Assembly: GCA_001701115.1 (NCBI GenBank)
Contig: DAAJ01000069.1
Coordinates: forward strand, 1-30,074
Direction of reading: 5' to 3'
Origin: Bacteroidales bacterium GP2
GTDB lineage: Bacteria; Bacteroidota; Bacteroidia; Bacteroidales; Muribaculaceae
DNA length: 30,074 bases
Shown here: in pieces, positions 25,554 through 30,074 of the stretch
How the letters are laid out: each line of letters starts with the position of its first letter
Position numbering within the stretch: position 1 is the stretch's first letter
Notes under the pieces: model-generated
What the model saw: only the letters and a program-made list of their open reading frames with translations
The model's database searches: none
What the model was told of the DNA's origin: nothing
Position numbers and translations under genes: made by a program

Positions 25554-25564
25554 GGCGGATAGGA

Positions 25565-26683
25565 TTAATGGTTATGGCTGTGTCCTTCCGGAACATTTCC
25601 CGATGTTTCGGCGAGACGCACAAATACCGCTCCTTCGCTGACAATTTCCATGCCGGGAACAAGACCGGACAGTATTTCAACATTCAAGCCGTTTGACGCT
25701 CCGGTTTCAACCGGTAATTTCTCATATCCGTCTTCATCCACACGCACAAAAACGAACTTTGTGCCCTGCTGCTCGCTGATAGCGCCAACAGGCACAGAAA
25801 TCACACCGGGTCGGGGAGTGCCCATGAGCGCGACTTCGGCAAAAGTCCCGGGAACTATACTGCCGTTATTGCCAAGTTGCAGGTACACAGACTCATATCC
25901 GGACGCAAGAGCCGAATTTGTTTCACCTTTTATTCTGCCTCCGAGTTCTTTAAGCGAAACCCACTCTTTGCTTCCGGCAGGGCGGATGTTTGCTCCTGTG
26001 AGGTTTGTCACAAGGCGGTGTGCGGTTGTAGGCACATCCACTTTTATTGTCACTTCAGTGCTTGCCGACACATCGGCAATTGGTTGACCCGCATTGACAA
26101 ATTCACCATTTCTCACATTCATTGCAGTAATGACTCCGGAAATAGGGGAGACAGCTGCGCCGCCTGATGCCGCAGGGCTGTATGCTGCAAGCGCCTGTTC
26201 GTACTCTGCGCGTGCTGCATTGACTTCGCTCTTGGTTACAATGCCGTCAGCGAGAAGGGGAGTAAGTCGGTCAAGCTCACGTTTAGCTGCGTTTATGCGA
26301 GCCTTTGCAGCCGCTGATTCATCGCCACCGGAAATTCCGGACGTTGATACAGTTGCGATGCTTTGCCCGCGTGAAACCTTGTTGCCAGGCACAGCATTTG
26401 CTCCGAGAGAAATTGTTCCTGATTTAGGGGCGACAATGGTTGCAGTCTGTGTAGGGGAGTTCATTACCTGTCCCGCCACCGTCAGGACTTCAAAAAATGT
26501 ATCAGGCTGTAGGGTAATTGTTTTCACTCCGAATTTTTCAGCATCCTCAGCGTGAAGCACAATTTCATCACCATGCTCGTGCTCATGTTCCTCACCCTCA
26601 GAATGTTCGCCATGATTGTGGCTACCGCAACCGGACATTGCCAAAGCTGCGAAAAAACAAAAAATAAAGTTATGTTTATGCAT
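25565..26683 (-). CDS. RND efflux periplasmic adaptor lipoprotein (CusB/CzcB-like), His-rich at both ends
   Basis: The adaptor bridges the pump and the outer membrane channel. The signal peptide ends at the lipobox AMSGC with C19 lipidated. Right after it comes a His/Glu-rich metal-binding stretch (HNHGEHSEGEEHEHEHGDE), and the C-terminus is GHSHNH. The rest has the membrane-fusion fold: a lipoyl-like half with IVAPKSGTISLGANAVPG, a helical hairpin (about 120-170) and the second half SPISGVITAMNVRNGEFV, then a beta-barrel. Length 372 aa is normal. Eleven bases separate it from the pump gene. The histidine-rich ends suggest binding of zinc, cobalt, nickel or copper, but do not decide which. 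Confidence 0.92.
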   Translation of the reverse strand: MHKHNFIFCFFAALAMSGCGSHNHGEHSEGEEHEHEHGDEIVLHAEDAEKFGVKTITLQPDTFFEVLTVAGQVMNSPTQTATIVAPKSGTISLGANAVPGNKVSRGQSIATVSTSGISGGDESAAAKARINAAKRELDRLTPLLADGIVTKSEVNAARAEYEQALAAYSPAASGGAAVSPISGVITAMNVRNGEFVNAGQPIADVSASTEVTIKVDVPTTAHRLVTNLTGANIRPAGSKEWVSLKELGGRIKGETNSALASGYESVYLQLGNNGSIVPGTFAEVALMGTPRPGVISVPVGAISEQQGTKFVFVRVDEDGYEKLPVETGASNGLNVEILSGLVPGMEIVSEGAVFVRLAETSGNVPEGHSHNH

Positions 26684-26737
26684 TTGTATTTGCTGATTAT
26701 CAGATTAATATAAATATTATGACATATCTCATTCAAA

Positions 26738-27154
26738 TCAGCATGCAGGAGGGGCGCGTAGCCCATAATGGGAGAAAATAACAGTTGGTAAACCGGTTAT
26801 GGAATTATTCCGGCATACGATACTGGAAAATGGAGTATATGATAAGGAGAAATGATGGATTATGTCAAATAGAAGGGGATGGAAACTTTGAATCCATTTT
26901 GACGTTACCTCCTCATTGACAGCCTTTGCAAGCTTTATTCCGCAATCTTTGCCGCACGGATGACCGTGATGATGTTTATTAGATCCGGAATGTTTGTGGG
27001 AATCTGAGCCAGAGCTATGGGATGGTGAGGAGCAATGAGAAATGCAATTGATGTGGATATCTCCTGAACAGCCATGATGGTGGAACTGCGCAACGGAAAC
27101 AATGCACAGGCAGGCAATCAAGCAGCTCAAAGAAATTGTCTTGCAAAATCTCAT
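26738..27154 (-). CDS. small His/Cys-rich exported protein leading the metal efflux operon
   Basis: This 138-aa protein has a signal peptide (CKTISLSCLIACLCIVSVA) and then many histidines and cysteines (HHHGCSGD, HKHSGSNKHHHGHPCGKDCG), a clear metal-binding composition. The C-terminal part, about residues 80-138, is ordinary in composition and ends GLRAPPAC. From memory it resembles the small His-rich proteins (DUF6769-like) that stand before Cus-type pumps in Bacteroidetes; I am not sure of the match. It lies 54 bases upstream of the adaptor gene on the same strand. A periplasmic metal sponge, chaperone or sensor is a reasonable inference. Confidence 0.75.
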   Translation of the reverse strand: MRFCKTISLSCLIACLCIVSVAQFHHHGCSGDIHINCISHCSSPSHSSGSDSHKHSGSNKHHHGHPCGKDCGIKLAKAVNEEVTSKWIQSFHPLLFDIIHHFSLSYTPFSSIVCRNNSITGLPTVIFSHYGLRAPPAC

Positions 27155-27181
27155 TTTCTGTCGCTTCTATAAAATTCCACG

Positions 27182-27189
27182 CAAATTTA
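27182..27189 (-). promoter_or_regulatory. candidate -7 box of the metal efflux operon
   Basis: On the - strand TAAATTTG fits TAnnTTTG and lies 27 bases before the ATG at 27154. No good -33 box is found 18-20 bases upstream, which could mean activator-dependent expression, or simply that this is not the promoter. Confidence 0.35.
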
Positions 27190-27224
27190 AAAATCTCTCG
27201 GTGCAACTAAGTGTCAGAATCCAC

Positions 27225-27836
27225 TCATTTGAGTTTCAAATCAAAGAACATGAAACGAGTTGCCAAGGACTCTTTAGAATCTAACTTTAAAAACTCGCGT
27301 TCTTCTCGTTCAGAGCTATATAAGAGCTTAAAACCGTTGTCACTATAGAATTTAAGGGTCTTATCATTATTATAAGCATCAACAACAATAAACCTGCATC
27401 CTGTTTTATTATTGCGTGATTGAAACCACTCTTTTACGAAATTAATTATCTGAGTTCCAATCCGAAGTCCCATATAATCCGTGGAAACACCAAGGCGACC
27501 AATTAGAACTGCCGGAAAGTTAATTCCACGTTTTGGATTAGCAACATTTCGTTGAAGCCTATTCATTGCAGATTTTGCTATGAGCCTTAATTTAACACTA
27601 TCATTTGCCAATGTTATCATTCCCAAAATACATTTTGGTTCTGATTTCTTGACCCAAGCATAGGTTTTCCCTAACATTTCTGAATCGTAAGGAAGCGCAT
27701 CATTAGCAAAAAAATCATCCAGATCTGGATCCTTACACGAAAAAGGATTGCAAAAGGATGCCAATTCCGTGGTATAAGGAAGCCTTATAGCTTCTTTATC
27801 CAAATCAAAGTCTATATCATTCACTTTGTTTTCCAA
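27225..27836 (-). CDS. GNAT acetyltransferase, toxin-like (TacT/AtaT type)
   Basis: GNAT toxins acetylate the amino acid on charged tRNAs and stop translation. The N-terminal FSCKDPDLDDFFANDAL segment (32-48) and LIGRLGVSTDYMGLRIG (111-127) match the toxin group, as does the C-terminal VVDAYNNDKTLKFYSDNGF with Y164 the likely catalytic tyrosine. The acetyl-CoA loop usually reads QGxGIG; here it is MGLRIG, with one glycine replaced by arginine. I recall similar GLHIG-like forms in other Bacteroidetes proteins, so it may still be active. Length 203 aa is somewhat long for TacT (about 160-175). It overlaps the upstream 62-aa gene by 20 bases, as in toxin-antitoxin pairs. Confidence 0.82.
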   Translation of the reverse strand: MENKVNDIDFDLDKEAIRLPYTTELASFCNPFSCKDPDLDDFFANDALPYDSEMLGKTYAWVKKSEPKCILGMITLANDSVKLRLIAKSAMNRLQRNVANPKRGINFPAVLIGRLGVSTDYMGLRIGTQIINFVKEWFQSRNNKTGCRFIVVDAYNNDKTLKFYSDNGFKLLYSSEREEREFLKLDSKESLATRFMFFDLKLK

Positions 27837-28005
27837 ATAATTCTATATAGAATTCACGTGACTTACGATCATTTTCCCGTAACTGTTCTTCGCGTTCATG
27901 TGACAGGCGTGGGGTCGGTTGCTTGCCATTGCGCTCAGCTTCTTCTAAAAATATCTGTGCAGATTCACCGGTTAGAACAGGTGAAGATTTAATTGTCATT
28001 GCCAT
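27817..28005 (-). CDS. 62-aa putative antitoxin partner of the GNAT protein
   Basis: The product has TIKSSPVLTGESAQIFLEEAERNGK followed by a charged helical region with RLSHEREEQLRENDRK. It lacks the clear ribbon-helix-helix (DUF1778) sequence that most TacT/AtaT antitoxins have. I recall small proteins of this SPVLTGESA type beside GNAT genes in Bacteroidetes. The gene lies immediately upstream, overlaps by 20 bases and has a strong promoter. ATG 28005 and ATG 27999 are both possible starts. An antitoxin role is inferred from position, size and the family of its neighbour. Confidence 0.65.
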   Translation of the reverse strand: MAMTIKSSPVLTGESAQIFLEEAERNGKQPTPRLSHEREEQLRENDRKSREFYIELFGKQSE

Positions 28006-28025
28006 ATCGAGTATGTTTTAATACA

Positions 28026-28056
28026 CAAAGATATAAATTTTTAATTCATCATGCAA
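28026..28056 (-). promoter_or_regulatory. promoter of the GNAT toxin-antitoxin pair
   Basis: On the - strand TATCTTTG (28026-28033) is a perfect -7 box with TTGC (28053-28056) 19 bases upstream. The leader to the ATG at 28005 is about 15 bases. A repressor site overlapping it would be expected for a toxin-antitoxin operon, but no clear palindrome was seen. Confidence 0.65.
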
Positions 28057-28364
28057 TAATTTGATTAATTGCTTGATTGAAGCGTAGTTAAATTTCAATT
28101 CAGTGAAGGAATAAACCTTTCTCTGGAAGATAACCCATATTTTCCCATAATCCATATTATGTAAAATAGAGAATTATGGAAGGAAAGTGCCGCCTCACCT
28201 ATTGACTGATTATATACAAATTACTACTTGTTGTAAACTGATTATTGCTTGCAATGTCTTGGATAGAATCGGTAAACATTTATATCCCGGATAGAATTGA
28301 ATAACAGATATTTTTGTGTACAGTCATTCATAGCCGCCTGTGTGGACTGATGCCGCAGCTTATC
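28057..28364. other. gene-free, AT-rich stretch
   Basis: No reading frame of interest, tRNA or mobile element was found. There are short direct repeats of CCCATA and CCATATT (about 28135-28165) and one isolated TATTTTTG box on the + strand (28309-28316) with no suitable -33 box and no gene after it. The stretch separates the end of the histidine kinase gene from the GNAT pair, which are on the same strand. Confidence 0.5.
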
Positions 28365-28377
28365 TTATAATGCTGCG
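28354..28377 (-). terminator. weak hairpin at the end of the kinase gene
   Basis: CGCAGC (28354-28359) and GCTGCG (28372-28377) form a 6-base inverted repeat with a 12-base loop spanning the kinase stop codon. No T run follows on the - strand, so terminator function is doubtful. Confidence 0.25.
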
Positions 28378-29669
28378 TTCTGGCTTTGTGAAAAAAGGAA
28401 TGTGAATGTGGTTGGAGACGATGGATGAGAATATGGGCGCAGGTAGAGATTGCCGCGTTGAGCAACCATTATTCTTTTGCTCAGAGGTAGCCCAATGCCC
28501 TGACCCTCGGATTTTGTAGTGAAGAATGGCGAGAAGATTTCTTTGCTAATTTCTTCAGGAACTTGTGGACCATTATTACTGATGTTCAGCTGAATATAGC
28601 CCTGTTTGTTGGGCATGCAGTCTATTGTTATCTCTCCATTTTCAATTCCTTGCAGAGCTTCTATACTGTTTTTGACTACATTGCTGATTGCCGTATATGT
28701 GAGATTACGGTCACAGAGCACCTTATGCCTGGACTCGCTCCGGCTTATAACAATATTCTTGTTGCTTGCCTGGCGTTTTGCTGCTGTAATTATCTCAGTG
28801 ACAATATCTTCAAGGTTCTCCTCACTCATTTGCGGATGCGGGGAATGGGCAAGTGCGCGGTAATTGCGTGCAAATTGCATAAGTTCCTCGCTCATGGCGC
28901 TGATTGTATCGAGACCGTCTTTGATATCGGTGTTCTCCCCTTCTACATTGGCTATGGAAGCGAGTGTGTTAGAGATAGATATTATGGGAGTTACAGTATT
29001 CATTATTTCATGGGAGAGTGTCCTCACCGACATTGTCCATGAGTCTGTTTCCTTTTTATTCAGTTCGGCATCAATTCCAGTCATGACAAATACACGCAGC
29101 TCTCCCCTGTCCGGAATCGTGATTTGGTTGCATGACACCGCAACTGTTCTGTCGGCAAGAGATATCGTTGCTGATTCTCCGCTGCGCATTGCCATAAGCG
29201 TGTCTGCAGCCGCCGGATATAATTCCTTTATGCGAACCAGTGACCCAAGTGCTTCCATTTCGAGCATATTAAGGCATGAATCGTTGACTGTGACAATCTT
29301 CCCGTTATTGTCCGCAACAAGCACCCCGCTGGGCACTTTGTTGAGTATCAGACTGTAGTAGGTTTGATTGCGCACAATTACAAGGCGCGTTGCATGGAGG
29401 GTCTGGGAAATGCGGTTGAGCTTCTCCCCTATTTTATGCGGATAAGATATTGTGTTGAAATGCAATGTGGTATCTCCATTTTTCACAGCATCAAGAATGA
29501 TACCTAAATCGCGGTCGCTCCGGATTGAAAATTTTATTATGCAGACAATGAAAAAGATGAAAAAAAGAATGGATATTGCCGATGCCACATACTCCTTGTA
29601 TATCAGGCATATGGTTATGCCAACGACCGAGGCAACCATTCCAAGCAGATAAGAGAACAATCGTATCAT
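28365..29669 (-). CDS. PAS-containing membrane sensor histidine kinase (NtrB/NtrY-like)
   Basis: Two membrane segments lie near residues 3-23 and 27-48 with almost no periplasmic loop, so it probably senses a membrane or cytoplasmic signal. A PAS-like domain covers about 105-200 (PSGVLVADNNGKIVTVNDSCLNML). The phosphorylated histidine is H220 in TLSHEIMN, the N-box is NVVKNSIEAL (N334), the F-box is IFSPFFTTK and the G2 box GQGIGLPL. The G1 box is SNNGPQV instead of the usual DNGxG, so the adenine-contacting Asp is Asn. The ATG overlaps the stop of the activator gene by 4 bases, so kinase and regulator are co-translated partners. The stimulus is not indicated. Confidence 0.92.
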   Translation of the reverse strand: MIRLFSYLLGMVASVVGITICLIYKEYVASAISILFFIFFIVCIIKFSIRSDRDLGIILDAVKNGDTTLHFNTISYPHKIGEKLNRISQTLHATRLVIVRNQTYYSLILNKVPSGVLVADNNGKIVTVNDSCLNMLEMEALGSLVRIKELYPAAADTLMAMRSGESATISLADRTVAVSCNQITIPDRGELRVFVMTGIDAELNKKETDSWTMSVRTLSHEIMNTVTPIISISNTLASIANVEGENTDIKDGLDTISAMSEELMQFARNYRALAHSPHPQMSEENLEDIVTEIITAAKRQASNKNIVISRSESRHKVLCDRNLTYTAISNVVKNSIEALQGIENGEITIDCMPNKQGYIQLNISNNGPQVPEEISKEIFSPFFTTKSEGQGIGLPLSKRIMVAQRGNLYLRPYSHPSSPTTFTFLFSQSQNAAL

Positions 29670-30074
29670 AAACCCATACGCTTGATTTTATTGTAAAGCG
29701 TCTGCCTTGTAATTCCAAGCCGTGCAGCGACTTCACTTAGGTTTCCTCCACATTCCACCATTGCATTCGCTATCATTTTCTTTTCCATTTCAGCAATTGT
29801 GCCGGTAGAAGTTATATTCAAGCCAACCGGTGACGCGTCAAAGGAGAAATCCTTTGCCTTAAGCAAATTACCGTCAGCCAGAATAACAGCCTTTTCAATC
29901 GCATGGCGCAACTGGCGTATATTTCCAGGAAAAGAATATTGCATAAGCTTATCCACCGCTCCGGAATCCAAGGCTATATCAGGTTTGCCGTAATGTGCTC
30001 CAAACTCGCTTGCAAAGGCATTAGCAAGCACAGGAATGTCTTCACGACGCGTCAGGAAGCACTCTCTTCCTGGA
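29666..30074 (-). CDS. sigma-54-dependent NtrC-family response regulator, C-terminal part (cut by window end)
   Basis: The frame runs off the right edge, so the receiver domain and most of the AAA+ ATPase are missing. What remains is the end of the ATPase (TRREDIPVLANAF, then YSFPGNIRQLRHAIEKAVIL, the usual WPGNVRELxN with F for W) and a Fis-type helix-turn-helix (GGNLSEVAARLGITRQTLYNKIKRMGL). The protein would open sigma-54 promoters when phosphorylated by the adjacent kinase. The GTG at 30031 is an internal codon, not a start. Target genes cannot be told from this window. Confidence 0.9.
   Translation of the reverse strand, partial: PGRECFLTRREDIPVLANAFASEFGAHYGKPDIALDSGAVDKLMQYSFPGNIRQLRHAIEKAVILADGNLLKAKDFSFDASPVGLNITSTGTIAEMEKKMIANAMVECGGNLSEVAARLGITRQTLYNKIKRMGL

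Noticed and set aside
28309..28316. TATTTTTG box on the + strand
   Set aside because: There is no -33 box at the right distance and no gene downstream on that strand.
1..30074. Insertion sequence, integrase, CRISPR array or tRNA
   Set aside because: No transposase or integrase motif, no regularly spaced repeats and no tRNA-like cloverleaf were recognised by reading; a dedicated search such as tRNAscan-SE would be needed to exclude a divergent tRNA.

Overview
The window looks like chromosomal DNA of a Bacteroidales gut bacterium, probably close to the Muribaculaceae. This is judged from protein style and promoters, not from a database search. Many genes are preceded by the Bacteroidetes promoter pattern (TTTG-like -33 box, about 19-20 bases, TAnnTTTG -7 box), and most starts lack a Shine-Dalgarno sequence. 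No rRNA, tRNA, insertion sequence or CRISPR array was recognised.

Layout. Bases 1-235 hold a possible gene end and a promoter. Bases 236-3633 are a tight five-gene + strand cluster: a 74-aa unknown, an Mrr-like nuclease with an unrecognised C-terminal half, a zinc-ribbon Nudix hydrolase, a Y-family DNA polymerase and a YolD-like partner. Flavodoxin (3710-4210) follows and converges on pgk across a bidirectional terminator. prfA-pyrF and pgk run on the - strand. From 7754 the + strand carries the core set tig, clpP-clpX-recQ-ftsE-udk-lptB. A - strand pair (trmN6-like methyltransferase and CPBP membrane protease) overlaps the end of lptB. engB and a 51-aa protein follow, then a long RelA/SpoT homolog overlapping a lipoprotein gene.

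The right part is mostly - strand. It holds a heavy-metal RND efflux operon (His/Cys-rich exported protein, adaptor lipoprotein, RND pump, TolC-like channel), a GNAT toxin-like gene with a small overlapping upstream partner, a gene-poor stretch, and a two-component pair (NtrC-type activator cut by the window end, and its PAS-containing histidine kinase).

How the genes work together. The core genes cover protein folding and turnover (Tig, ClpXP), DNA repair (RecQ), nucleotide supply (Udk, PyrF), translation termination (PrfA), ribosome assembly (EngB) and envelope LPS export (LptB). The most unusual accessory unit is the first cluster. It joins a modified-DNA-type nuclease fold, a nucleotide-pool enzyme and a translesion polymerase with its YolD partner, and could be a damage-response or defence module. 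The RSH protein has lost its hydrolase residues and should be synthetase-only. The metal pump lacks two of the copper-binding methionines known from CusA, so its substrate is open.
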